Assembly: GCF_000331285.1 (NCBI RefSeq)
Contig: NZ_ANFX01000032.1
Span: 62,001 to 126,000, forward strand
Reading direction: 5' to 3'
DNA from: Porphyrobacter sp. AAP82
Lineage (GTDB): Bacteria; Pseudomonadota; Alphaproteobacteria; Sphingomonadales; Sphingomonadaceae
Length of the DNA: 64,000 nt
Both the position numbers and the translations under genes were made by a program. The stretch's first letter is position 1. Each line of letters starts with the position of its first letter. Below, piece after piece: positions 26,876-35,498 of this stretch. A model generated the notes under the pieces. That model was given only the letters and a program-made list of their open reading frames with translations, was not told the DNA's origin and searched no databases.

Positions 26876-26932
26876 GGCTTTGGCCCTTTCAAACTTGCCG
26901 CAGCCTATTGCCAAGCCTCATATGGCGGCAAG

Positions 26933-29098
26933 ATGAACCGCGTCCGCCTCCTTGTCCTCAACGCGGCCCTTGGCCCGCTCGATTACCGGCTGCCCGAGGG
27001 CGTCGCTGCGCCCGCCGGCAGCGTGGTGGTCGCCCCGCTCGGGCCCCGCAAGGTGCATGGGATCGTGTGGGACGAGGGCCGCTTGCCGGGCGAGGACATC
27101 GCGTTCGAACGCCTGCGTCCGATTCTCGAGGTGCTGCCCGTCCCGCCCCTGCCAGCGCCGCTGCGGCGGTTGATCGAGTGGACGGCGGATTATTACTGCG
27201 CTCCCCTCGCCAGCACCGCACGCATGGCGCTGGCGAGCGGCGGGGCGTTGGGCGGCCCGGCGACGATGACCGAATATCGCCTGTCGGGCGGCGTGCCTGA
27301 ACGCATGACCGCGCAGCGCCTCGCCGCGATCGCAGCGCTCGCGGGAGAACAGGGCACGATGCGCGAGCTGGCGGGGATCGCGGGGGTCTCCGAAGGGGTG
27401 CTGCGCGGGCTGGTCAACCAAGGGGTGATCGGGCCTGTCACCGTCAACATCGACCGCCCTTACCCGCCCGCCGATCCCGATTTCCACCAGCCCGCGCTGT
27501 CGGAGGCACAAGCCGGTGTCGCGGCCAAGCTGGTCGCAGCGGTGCGTGCGCAAGAGTTCGCGCCCTTCCTCATCGACGGGGTCACCGGGTCCGGCAAGAC
27601 CGAGACCTATTTCGAACCAGTCGCCGAGGCGATCCGTCAAGAGCGTCAGGTGCTCGTCCTGCTGCCCGAGATCGCGCTGACCGAGAACTTCCTTGCACGC
27701 TTCGCGGCGCGCTTCGGGGCCAAGCCGGTGCTGTGGCATTCCTCGCTCAAATCGACCGAACGCCGCCGTGCATGGCGCGCCATCGCCGAGGGAACCGCGC
27801 AGGTCGTGGTCGGGGCGCGTTCGGCGCTGTTCCTGCCCTATGCCAGGCTCGGGCTCATCGTGGTGGATGAAGCCCACGAGATCAGTTTCAAGCAGGATGA
27901 CGGGGTGCGCTATAACGCCCGCGACGTGGCGGTGATGCGCGCGCGGTTCGAGAGCCTGCCGGTGATCCTCGCCAGCGCCACGCCCGCCCTCGAAAGCCTG
28001 CACATGGCCGAGATCGGCGTCTACACAAAGCTGGACCTGCCCTCCCGCTATGGCGGCGCGAGCCTGCCGCGGGTCGCGCTCGTCGACCTCACCCGGGAAA
28101 AGCCGGGGAGCCAGCGCTGGCTGGCCGGCCCGCTGATCGATGCGCTGCGCACGCGGCTGGAGAAAGGCGAGCAATCGCTCCTCTTCCTCAACCGCCGCGG
28201 CTATGCCCCGCTGACCCTGTGCCGCAATTGCGGGCACCGTTTCAAATGCCCGAGTTGCAGCGCGTGGCTGGTCGAACACCGCCTCTCCGCGCGCCTTGCC
28301 TGCCACCATTGCGGGTTCGAGACCCGCGTGCCCGAGGCCTGCCCCGAATGCGGCGAGAGCGACTGCCTGATCGCCTGCGGGCCGGGGGTGGAACGCATCG
28401 CCGCCGAAGTTGCCGAGCTGTTTCCCGACGCGCGCCTTGCGGTTGCCACCAGCGACACCCTCAACACCCCCGACCGCGCGGCCCAGTTCATCGCGCAGGC
28501 CGAGGGCAAGGCCATCGACATCATCATCGGCACGCAGCTGGTGACCAAGGGCTTCCACTTCCCCGACCTCACGCTGGTGGGCGTGGTCGATGCCGACCTC
28601 GGTCTCGAAGGCGGAGACCTGCGCGCGGGCGAACGCACCTTCTCGCAGATCGCGCAGGTCGCAGGCCGTGCGGGGCGCGGGGCCAAGCCGGGCGAGGTGC
28701 TGATCCAGACCCGCCACCCCGATGCCCCCGTCATCGCCGCCCTCGCCAACGGCGACCGCGACGCCTTCTACGCCGCCGAAACCCAAGGACGGCGTGATGC
28801 GGGCGCCCCGCCCTTCGGTAGGTGGGCAGCAATCATCCTGTCCTCCGAGGACGAAAAGGAAGCCCGCGAGGCCGCCGTGCGGCTCGGCGATGTCCGTCCG
28901 CGCCATGCCGACGTGCAGATCCTCGGCCCCGCACCCGCCCCGCTCTCGCTCCTGCGCGGGCGCTATCGCTACCGCTTTCTGGTCAATGCGCGGCGCAGCG
29001 CCAACCTTCAGGCGATGCTGAGGGACTGGATCGGAAGGGTGCAATTCGCGCCGGGCGTGCGCGTGGGCATCGACATCGATCCCTACAGCTTCGTCTGA
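26933..29098 (+). CDS. priA: Replication restart helicase PriA
   Basis: 721 residues. N-terminal DNA-binding domain, then Walker A GVTGSGKTE, DEAH box, and two zinc clusters: CRNCGHRFKCPSC and CHHCGFETRVPEACPEC. It reloads the replisome at stalled forks. The ATG at 26933 is chosen because the upstream open frame is not MNRVRLL-like. CTTGCCGC (26894-26901) and GCGGCAAG (26925-26932) form an inverted repeat ending at the start codon, and TTGCCG-17-CATATG could be a promoter that would make the transcript nearly leaderless. Confidence 0.95.
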   Translation: MNRVRLLVLNAALGPLDYRLPEGVAAPAGSVVVAPLGPRKVHGIVWDEGRLPGEDIAFERLRPILEVLPVPPLPAPLRRLIEWTADYYCAPLASTARMALASGGALGGPATMTEYRLSGGVPERMTAQRLAAIAALAGEQGTMRELAGIAGVSEGVLRGLVNQGVIGPVTVNIDRPYPPADPDFHQPALSEAQAGVAAKLVAAVRAQEFAPFLIDGVTGSGKTETYFEPVAEAIRQERQVLVLLPEIALTENFLARFAARFGAKPVLWHSSLKSTERRRAWRAIAEGTAQVVVGARSALFLPYARLGLIVVDEAHEISFKQDDGVRYNARDVAVMRARFESLPVILASATPALESLHMAEIGVYTKLDLPSRYGGASLPRVALVDLTREKPGSQRWLAGPLIDALRTRLEKGEQSLLFLNRRGYAPLTLCRNCGHRFKCPSCSAWLVEHRLSARLACHHCGFETRVPEACPECGESDCLIACGPGVERIAAEVAELFPDARLAVATSDTLNTPDRAAQFIAQAEGKAIDIIIGTQLVTKGFHFPDLTLVGVVDADLGLEGGDLRAGERTFSQIAQVAGRAGRGAKPGEVLIQTRHPDAPVIAALANGDRDAFYAAETQGRRDAGAPPFGRWAAIILSSEDEKEAREAAVRLGDVRPRHADVQILGPAPAPLSLLRGRYRYRFLVNARRSANLQAMLRDWIGRVQFAPGVRVGIDIDPYSFV

Positions 29099-29138
29099 CC
29101 GCGCGAAACCAAAGCGGGGGCCCCTGCGTAATGCCCCC

Positions 29139-30695
29139 ATGACCCGCCCTATCCTCGTGCCGATCCTCGGCGACCAGCTGTCGCGCGATCTCTCCAGCCT
29201 CGATCGTCTCTCCCCCGAATGCACCGTCGTGCTGATGATGGAGGTGTGGGACGAGGCGACCTATGTGAAGCACCACAAGCAGAAGATCGTGCTCGTTTTT
29301 TCGGCAATGCGCCACTTCGCCGAAGAATTGCGCGCCGAGGGCTGGCAGGTCGATTATGTCACGCTCGACGACGCGCACAACACCGGCAGCTTCACCGGAG
29401 AGGTCGCCCGCGCGGTGGAGCGCCACGTCCCAGCCGAAATCCGTGTCACGACAAGCGGCGAGTGGCGCGTGCACCAGGCGATGCTGGAATGGGAGGGGCG
29501 CTTTCCCTGCCCCGTCTCGATCCTCCCCGACACGCGGTTCATCGCCACCCACGCCGAATTCCGCAAGTTCGCCGAGGGGCGCAAGCACCTGACAATGGAG
29601 TATTTCTATCGCGAGATGCGGCGCAAGACAGATCTTCTGATGGACGGCGACAAGCCCACCGGCGGGGTCTGGAACTTGGACAGCGAGAACCGCGAACCGC
29701 CCAAGGAAGGCCTGCGCGCGCCTCCCACCCCCAAGTTTGCCCCCGACGCGATCACGCAGGCGGTCATCGCCCTCGTCGCCGCACGTTTCGCCGACCACTT
29801 CGGCGACCTCGAGCCCTTTGGCTGGCCCGTGACCCGCGCCGAGGCTCTGGAAGCCGCCGAGGCCTTCTTCGCCCGCCGCCTTGCGCTGTTCGGTCCCTAT
29901 CAGGACGCGATGGTGCACGGCGAGGACGATCTCTACCACTCGATGCTCTCGACCAGCCTCAATATCGGGCTGCTGGACCCGCTCGAACTGTGCCGCGCGG
30001 CCGAGGATGCCTACAAATCGGGCAGGGCTCCGCTCAATTCCGTAGAGGGCTTCATCCGCCAGATCATCGGCTGGCGCGAATATGTGCGCGGGTTCTACTG
30101 GCACCAGATGCCGGGGCTCGCCGATGCCAATGAATTGGGCGCGACGCGGCCGCTTCCCGAATTCTTCTGGACGGGCGCAACCGACATGCGCTGCCTTGCC
30201 GATTGCATCCGCACAACGCGCGAGGATGCCCACGCGCACCACATCCAGCGGCTGATGGTGCTCGGCAATTTCTGCCTGATCGCCGGGATCGACCCCCGCG
30301 AGGTCGCCGACTGGTATCTGGCGGTCTATGCCGATGCCTTCGAATGGGTCGAGCTGCCCAATGTGGCCGGCATGGTGCTCTATGCCGATGGCGGCCGGCT
30401 CGCGACCAAGCCCTATGCGGCGAGCGGCAATTACATCAACAAGATGAGCAATTACTGCGGCGGCTGCCGCTACAAGGTCGCGCAAAAGACCGGGCCGAAC
30501 GCCTGCCCATTCAACCCGCTTTACTGGCACTTCATGGAGAAGAACCGCGCGCGGCTCGAAAGCAACCACCGCATCGGGCGCATCTATGCCACGTGGGACA
30601 GGATGGGCGAGGCCAGGCAGCGCGAGTATCTGGAGAGCGCGGAAACTTTCCTCGCCGCCCTCGAACCCGCGCGTCCCGGCTGGGCGCGGAACTAG
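29139..30695 (+). CDS. phrB: FeS-type (6-4) photolyase / cryptochrome PhrB-like
   Basis: 518 residues. It matches the FeS-containing bacterial cryptochrome/photolyase group: four conserved cysteines at 352, 440, 443 and 456 would bind the 4Fe-4S cluster, and a histidine pair at 367-368 corresponds to the His-His of the active site. Flavin and an antenna chromophore are expected. Such enzymes repair (6-4) photoproducts using blue light. It lies 40 bases downstream of priA on the same strand, consistent with a DNA repair cluster. Its stop overlaps convergent CPBP. Confidence 0.88.
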   Translation: MTRPILVPILGDQLSRDLSSLDRLSPECTVVLMMEVWDEATYVKHHKQKIVLVFSAMRHFAEELRAEGWQVDYVTLDDAHNTGSFTGEVARAVERHVPAEIRVTTSGEWRVHQAMLEWEGRFPCPVSILPDTRFIATHAEFRKFAEGRKHLTMEYFYREMRRKTDLLMDGDKPTGGVWNLDSENREPPKEGLRAPPTPKFAPDAITQAVIALVAARFADHFGDLEPFGWPVTRAEALEAAEAFFARRLALFGPYQDAMVHGEDDLYHSMLSTSLNIGLLDPLELCRAAEDAYKSGRAPLNSVEGFIRQIIGWREYVRGFYWHQMPGLADANELGATRPLPEFFWTGATDMRCLADCIRTTREDAHAHHIQRLMVLGNFCLIAGIDPREVADWYLAVYADAFEWVELPNVAGMVLYADGGRLATKPYAASGNYINKMSNYCGGCRYKVAQKTGPNACPFNPLYWHFMEKNRARLESNHRIGRIYATWDRMGEARQREYLESAETFLAALEPARPGWARN

Positions 30696-31579
30696 GCGTC
30701 AGCGCGGCGGCGCACCCACCACGGGGCCATCACCTCGCCCTTGTCCGCCGCGCGCTTGACCAGCCACATCCCCACACCGCCCGCCAGCACCAGCGCAATC
30801 ACCGACGCCTCGAGCCCGAAGGCCCCGCCCGAGATCAACGGATCGCCCACCAGCCGCGCATCGACCAGCCCGTCGACATCATTGCCCGAAACCGGCACGT
30901 CCCACACCAGCCCCTGCGTCACGTTCCAGCCGAAATGGATGCCGATCGGCACCCACAGGCTGCGGGTCAGGATATAGGCACCGCCGAGCATCAGCCCTGC
31001 CTCGACCGCAATCGCGAAGGAGGAGAACCACGTGGCGTTGTCGTTGAAGATATGGGCAAGACCGAACAGCGCGGAGGTGATGAACAGCGCTGCATAACTG
31101 CCGGCGAATTCCTCGATCCAGCGCAGCAGTATGCCGCGGAACAGGAATTCCTCGACGAAGCCCGCGCTGATCCCGGCGGTGAACAGCAGCATCACCCAAT
31201 TGTTCATCCCGCCCCAGCCGACGATGAAATAGGCCCCCAGCAGCGCCGCGATCCCGACGATCAGGCTGAACAGCACGAAGGCGCCGAGGGTGCCGAGCGC
31301 GAGGCCCGGCAAGGCACCAGCGAGCGGCAGATCATCATGCTTGCGCTCCCCCAGCCGCCGCAGCACCAGCTTCTGCGCCGCGATCAGCGCCGCGATCGTT
31401 GCCAGCACCATCAGCGCGCCGCGCAGATCGCGGTCGAGCGCACCGCGCAGCGCCTCGCCGACAAAGCCCATCGCGGCGATCACCGCCACCGTCACTGCGA
31501 TAGCGACCAGCATCGCCACCAGCGGGAAGTTCCAGATCCGCTTCCACAGCGGCGGCTTTGCGGCGGTTTCGGTGTCCAT
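30692..31579 (-). CDS. CPBP-family intramembrane metalloprotease
   Basis: 295 residues, with seven or eight hydrophobic helices. Catalytic motifs are Glu143-Glu144-xxx-Arg148 (FVEEFLFRG), His176 in FGLAHIF, and His215 with Asn219 in HFGWN. CPBP/abortive infection proteins cleave membrane substrates such as prenyl proteins in eukaryotes; bacterial substrates are mostly unknown. Convergent with the photolyase, with stops overlapping. Its start lies 100 bases from the divergent glutathione transferase. Confidence 0.92.
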   Translation of the reverse strand: MDTETAAKPPLWKRIWNFPLVAMLVAIAVTVAVIAAMGFVGEALRGALDRDLRGALMVLATIAALIAAQKLVLRRLGERKHDDLPLAGALPGLALGTLGAFVLFSLIVGIAALLGAYFIVGWGGMNNWVMLLFTAGISAGFVEEFLFRGILLRWIEEFAGSYAALFITSALFGLAHIFNDNATWFSSFAIAVEAGLMLGGAYILTRSLWVPIGIHFGWNVTQGLVWDVPVSGNDVDGLVDARLVGDPLISGGAFGLEASVIALVLAGGVGMWLVKRAADKGEVMAPWWVRRRADA

Positions 31580-31679
31580 GATCGGCGATGCCCCCTTGTT
31601 TTGTGTGCCCGAAGGGATGGCGCAGCGCCGCAGCCTTGGCTAGGTCTCGTCGCGCAATAATCGACGAAAGAGCCATGCC

Positions 31680-32327
31680 ATGCTGACCATCCACCACCTG
31701 CGCCTGTCGCAATCCGAACGCATCGTCTGGCTCGCCGAGGAGCTGGGGATCGCATACGACCTCAAGCTCTACAACCGCCGCACCGACAACCGCCTCGCGC
31801 CCGACGAATACAAGGCGCTGCACCCGATGGGCATCGCGCCGGTCATCACCGATGGCGACCTGGTGCTGGGCGAAAGCGGGGCGATCATGGATTACATCGT
31901 CGCCAAATATGCGCCCGATACGTCAAAGGCTCTTGGGCTGGTGCCGGGCACGGACCACCCCGAGTTCGCCGATCACCTGTTCTACTACCACTGGGCCAAC
32001 GCGACCTTCATGACCAATGGCATGATGGCGCTGGTGGCGCAGTTCATGGGCGCGACCGAACTGCCCGCCTTCGTCGCCGACCGCGTCGCGAAGGGCTGGA
32101 CAATCGTCGAAAAGCGCCTCGGCGAGGCGGACTATTTCGGGGGCGCGCAGCTCACCACGGCCGACATCATGATGGGCTTCCAGCTCACCACCAGCCGCGC
32201 GATGAGCGGCATGAGCATCGACCACCTGCCCAACCTTAAGGCATACCTCGCGCGGATCGGCGAGCGCCCGGCGTATCAGCGCGCCATGGCCAAGTGCGAG
32301 CCGGGGATGCCCCCAAAGCTGGATTGA
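31680..32327 (+). CDS. Glutathione S-transferase
   Basis: 215 residues. Thioredoxin-like N-terminal domain (MLTIHHLRLSQSERIVWLAEELG), with the cis-proline/gamma-loop GIAPVITDGDLVLGESGAIMDYI, and a helical C-terminal domain (about 90-215). The Ser at the start (RLSQSER) is the likely catalytic residue that activates glutathione. It detoxifies electrophiles; the substrate cannot be predicted. It lies nine bases upstream of an unknown gene. Confidence 0.93.
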   Translation: MLTIHHLRLSQSERIVWLAEELGIAYDLKLYNRRTDNRLAPDEYKALHPMGIAPVITDGDLVLGESGAIMDYIVAKYAPDTSKALGLVPGTDHPEFADHLFYYHWANATFMTNGMMALVAQFMGATELPAFVADRVAKGWTIVEKRLGEADYFGGAQLTTADIMMGFQLTTSRAMSGMSIDHLPNLKAYLARIGERPAYQRAMAKCEPGMPPKLD

Positions 32328-32336
32328 GAACGAGGC

Positions 32337-33098
32337 ATGGGGTGGAAACGGCAAGCCAAGAAGGCCGATCCCGGGGCCAAAGTGCCACCGGGACACCCTT
32401 TCCATGACCTCATCGAAGAGGCCTACCGCGTCTTCGCCGGACCCAAGCCGCAAGATGTCGACGTCTGCACCGAGTGCTGCATGTCCAAAGCGATGGCGGC
32501 GGATTTCTTTCGGCCGGATATTGCCGAGCTTCCGCTCGACTATCTCACGGAGTGGTTCGGTGCGGCGTGTGCGACCGAGGGCGTGCGTCAGGGCATCTGG
32601 TCATATCTCCTGCCTCGCACGCTGGAAGTGCTCGCTGCCGGAGTGGAGCCCAATTATGTGGGCGTCGAAATCTCGCTATCGCGCTTCGACACGGGTAACC
32701 CCGCCCGCTGGTCGAATGAACAGTGGAATGTGCTCGACCAGTTCCAGCGGCAATTCCTCCAAACGGTCACTGCGCGCTATCACTCGCTCGACGATACCCT
32801 GTGCATGTTCAGGCTCGGCGGTTGGCAGCTCGGTGATTTGCTGGGGCAGGTGCTCGCAATGCCTGACGACGAAATCGTCGGGCGATTGTGGCAGGATTGG
32901 TGCGACAGGTATGACGCGTATGGTTACGTCTGGACGACCCCCTTCTGGAAGAAGGACGACGAAGCAAGCGTCTCGGCTTTCTACAAATCCGATGCCTTGC
33001 GCGACCGCATCGAAGCGATCGCTTTGAGCGACAGCATCCCGACTGATCTGGCGAAAAAGGCCTCCGACGTCTTCAGCGTGATCGAACGACGCGCGTGA
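32337..33098 (+). CDS. Hypothetical 253-residue protein
   Basis: Not recognised. The start MGWKRQAKKADPGAKV is basic; a cysteine cluster CTECCMSKA lies near residue 45 and may bind metal. The rest is mostly helical, with aromatic runs such as YGYVWTTPFWKK. No signal peptide or membrane helix is seen. It follows the glutathione transferase with a nine-base gap and looks slightly less G+C-rich than its neighbours, so it may have come by transfer. A terminator is not obvious downstream. Confidence 0.8.
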   Translation: MGWKRQAKKADPGAKVPPGHPFHDLIEEAYRVFAGPKPQDVDVCTECCMSKAMAADFFRPDIAELPLDYLTEWFGAACATEGVRQGIWSYLLPRTLEVLAAGVEPNYVGVEISLSRFDTGNPARWSNEQWNVLDQFQRQFLQTVTARYHSLDDTLCMFRLGGWQLGDLLGQVLAMPDDEIVGRLWQDWCDRYDAYGYVWTTPFWKKDDEASVSAFYKSDALRDRIEAIALSDSIPTDLAKKASDVFSVIERRA

Positions 33099-33140
33099 CG
33101 CAATTTGGCGGCTTGGGGCTGCCCAACTGCTTCATGTAGC

Positions 33141-34175
33141 CTACACCCCCTCCCGCCGCAGCAACTCCGCCTTGATCTCCAGCCCGTAGGCATAGCCCCC
33201 CAACGTCCCATCGGCCGCAATCACACGGTGGCAGGGGATCAGCACCGCGATGTTGTTCGCCCCGTTCGCGCCGCCCACGGCGCGGCTGGCCTTGGGGTTG
33301 CCCAAAGCCGCCGCGAGTTCGCCGTAGCTGCGCGTCTCGCCGTGGGGGATGCGGCGCAGTTCTTCCCAGACTCTCTGCTGGAAGGCGGTGCCGTGGACAT
33401 CCAGCGGGATTGCGGCGCTGCCGGGGCCGGGCTGTTCGACCGCGTCCACCACCTGCGCGAAGAGATCGCGGAAGGCCTCGCCAGCGGGGACCAGTTCGGC
33501 CCGCGGGAAGCGTGCCCGCAACTCCGCCTCGCCCTCGCCGAAAGCGAGGCAGCACACCCCCACCTCGGTCGCGGCGACCAGCATCGGGCCCAGCGAGGTC
33601 GCCAGCACCGCCCAGTGGATCACGCGGCCCGCGCCGCCCCTTGTCCAGTCGCTCGGGCGCATGCCCATCCTGCCTTTCGTTTCGGTGTAGAATTGCTCGG
33701 GCCCGCTGAAGCCTGCCGCAGCCAGCGCCTCGGTGACGCCCAGGCCCCGCCCGAGCGCCTCCCTCACCCGCTCCTCGCGCAAGGCGCGGGCGAAGGCGGC
33801 CGGCGAGAGGCCGACGGTGCGCTTGAACAGGCGCTGGAAGTGAGTGGGCGCGTAGCCGGTGAGGTCGGCGAGTTCATCGAGCGTCATCGCGCCAGCCTCG
33901 CGGATCGCGGCGATCGCGGCGAGGACGCAGGCCTCTTCGGCGCTCTGGCTGCTGGGCGAGCAGCGCTTGCACGCGCGCAGACCCGCCGCCTCGGCATCGG
34001 CTGGCCGCGCGTAGAAGCGCACGTTCTTGCGATGCGGCGCGCGCGCGGGGCAGCTCGGGCGGCAGTATATCCCGGTCGAGTGCACCCCGGTGACGAAGGC
34101 CCCGTCGAAGCGCCTGTCCTTGGCGAGCATCGCCTGCCAGCGCTCCTCGTCCGTGATGTTCTTGTTATGTTTCAC
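33141..34175 (-). CDS. ada: Bifunctional Ada: O6-methylguanine-DNA methyltransferase / regulator
   Basis: 344 residues. Methyl-phosphotriester domain with zinc ligands Cys38, Cys42, Cys69 and Cys72, at the same residue numbers as in E. coli Ada; then an AraC-type helix-turn-helix (about 90-180) and a C-terminal alkyltransferase domain with Cys315 in PCHRV. It repairs alkylated DNA and, when methylated, activates its own regulon. The GTG at 34175 gives the N-terminus that lines up with E. coli Ada; a GGGAG eight bases upstream fits. The start codon lies inside a parS-like palindrome. Confidence 0.95.
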   Translation of the reverse strand: MKHNKNITDEERWQAMLAKDRRFDGAFVTGVHSTGIYCRPSCPARAPHRKNVRFYARPADAEAAGLRACKRCSPSSQSAEEACVLAAIAAIREAGAMTLDELADLTGYAPTHFQRLFKRTVGLSPAAFARALREERVREALGRGLGVTEALAAAGFSGPEQFYTETKGRMGMRPSDWTRGGAGRVIHWAVLATSLGPMLVAATEVGVCCLAFGEGEAELRARFPRAELVPAGEAFRDLFAQVVDAVEQPGPGSAAIPLDVHGTAFQQRVWEELRRIPHGETRSYGELAAALGNPKASRAVGGANGANNIAVLIPCHRVIAADGTLGGYAYGLEIKAELLRREGV

Positions 34176-34183
34176 GTGAAACG
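34168..34183. promoter_or_regulatory. parS: parS-like ParB binding site at the ada start
   Basis: The 14-bp palindrome GTTTCACGTGAAAC (34169-34182), with T before and G after, matches the ParB site TGTTTCACGTGAAACA at 15 of 16 positions. The ada GTG start codon is the CAC at its centre read on the other strand. parS sites cluster near oriC and load ParB and SMC. Confidence 0.7.
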
Positions 34184-34196
34184 CTCCCGTCCCGCC

Positions 34197-34661
34197 TCAG
34201 TCCCGCTCGATCCGCGCGGCAAAGCAGCCGTGCATGGCGTTGTGGGCGTCGATATAGGCGACCTGGCTGTCGGCGAGCAACTTGCGGACCTGCGCATCGA
34301 CATCATCGGCGAGCGCCAGCGCGGCGCGGTGGAGGTCTCCGGCCGCAGTATAGCCCCGCAAGGCGATCGGCCGGGCGCGCAGCACCGGGGGGAGGCTGTC
34401 GACATAATCGGCCGCCACGGTCGCTCCGGCGCGGACATAGATGGCAAAGGCATTGTGGTAGGGGCTCTCGACCGCGTGGTTGGCGTAGTGGGTGAGCAGC
34501 AGTGCCTCCCCCGGCGCTGCATCCTCGAGCGTGACGCGGCAGGGATAGCGCCCCTCCCCCGCAATCTCGCGCCGCGCGCGGGTGCCGGCGAGGCCCGTGT
34601 CATCGAGCGCCAGCTGGCCGGCGAAAAGCGCAGGGTCGAGGCCCCTGATCCGGTAGGTCAT
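34197..34661 (-). CDS. DUF1203 family protein
   Basis: 154 residues from ATG 34661. The sequence MTYRIRGLDPALFAGQLAL and later RYPCRVTLEDAAPGEALLLTHYA are family-typical. DUF1203 proteins are small cytosolic proteins of unknown function. AGGGAG precedes the ATG, and the GTG 30 bases upstream is less likely. The gene lies 20 bases upstream of ada on the same strand, so it could be co-transcribed with ada; the parS-like site would then fall inside the transcript. Confidence 0.85.
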   Translation of the reverse strand: MTYRIRGLDPALFAGQLALDDTGLAGTRARREIAGEGRYPCRVTLEDAAPGEALLLTHYANHAVESPYHNAFAIYVRAGATVAADYVDSLPPVLRARPIALRGYTAAGDLHRAALALADDVDAQVRKLLADSQVAYIDAHNAMHGCFAARIERD

Positions 34662-34754
34662 TGCGTCAAACTCCCTTGGCTTGAATGTCACGGGAGCGTG
34701 TGCACCGCCCAGGCACGCGGCGCAGCCGGAAGGCTTGCGCTCGATGTCGGGCGA

Positions 34755-35414
34755 TCAGGCGCCGGCAGGAGCGATCGAGGCCGCGATCGCGCGCGCGCGG
34801 GCCTTGAGCTGGGCATCGGTGATGCCCTTGGCCTCGATCGCATAGGCATTGACGTTCATGAACTGGCCGCCGACCACGGTCATGCAGATCACGCCGCGCA
34901 TCGTGATGCTGCCCGTCGGACCCGACACGTCGCCGGTGAGTGCCATGTAGGCGCAGACATCGTCCTGCCCGGCAAAGCGCGGGACGGTATTGTCGAGCTT
35001 GATCTCGCCGTCGGTGCCCGCGGCAACATCGCGCCCGGCATCCTCGAGCGCATCATTGGTCAACTGCTGGCCAGTCTCGCTCTGGAGCTCGCGCGCGATC
35101 AGCGCGACGAAGTCCGCGCGCGGCATCGGTATGGGCTGTGACTGGCGCGGCGACTTGATGTGCACATAATCCTCGCCGAACGAGCCGCAGCGGTCGAGAT
35201 TGGCGTGGATGACGTTCATGGTGTCGAGCGCGGCGACCTGCTCGGCCAAGGCGATCGTCTCGGCCGAAGGCAGGCAATAGCCTTGCGGCACGGGCACGGT
35301 GAAGGCCTTGCCGCCGGCCGTGAAGCGGTGCGTTGCGCCGCTCTGGGCCAAGGCCGGGCCGCTCGCCAGCGCGAGGACCGCCACTGCCAGAACCATATTG
35401 CGCATGCCGATCAT
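34755..35414 (-). CDS. Exported protein of unknown function
   Basis: 219 residues. A signal peptide MIGMRNMVLAVAVLALASGPALAQ precedes a mature domain that opens FTAGGKAFTVPVPQGYCLPS. A second cysteine in NLDRCGSF and later cysteines (DVCAYM, VICMTV) suggest disulfides, fitting the periplasm. No enzyme motif is seen. It is divergent from a trypsin-like protease gene and separated by 84 bases. The start at 35414 is preferred over 35405 because it gives a longer positively charged n-region, though both are possible. Confidence 0.8.
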   Translation of the reverse strand: MIGMRNMVLAVAVLALASGPALAQSGATHRFTAGGKAFTVPVPQGYCLPSAETIALAEQVAALDTMNVIHANLDRCGSFGEDYVHIKSPRQSQPIPMPRADFVALIARELQSETGQQLTNDALEDAGRDVAAGTDGEIKLDNTVPRFAGQDDVCAYMALTGDVSGPTGSITMRGVICMTVVGGQFMNVNAYAIEAKGITDAQLKARARAIAASIAPAGA

Positions 35415-35498
35415 TGCTGCCCCCGAAAGCTTTGGGTAGATCACCCTCTCCGGCCAAGTCTTTGCAGCTATTCCTGCCGGTTCAAGGATTTTCTCGTG

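Noticed and set aside
33099..33140. Possible terminator after the orphan 253-residue gene
   Set aside because: GGCTTGGGGCTGCCC gives only a short imperfect stem without a T-run.
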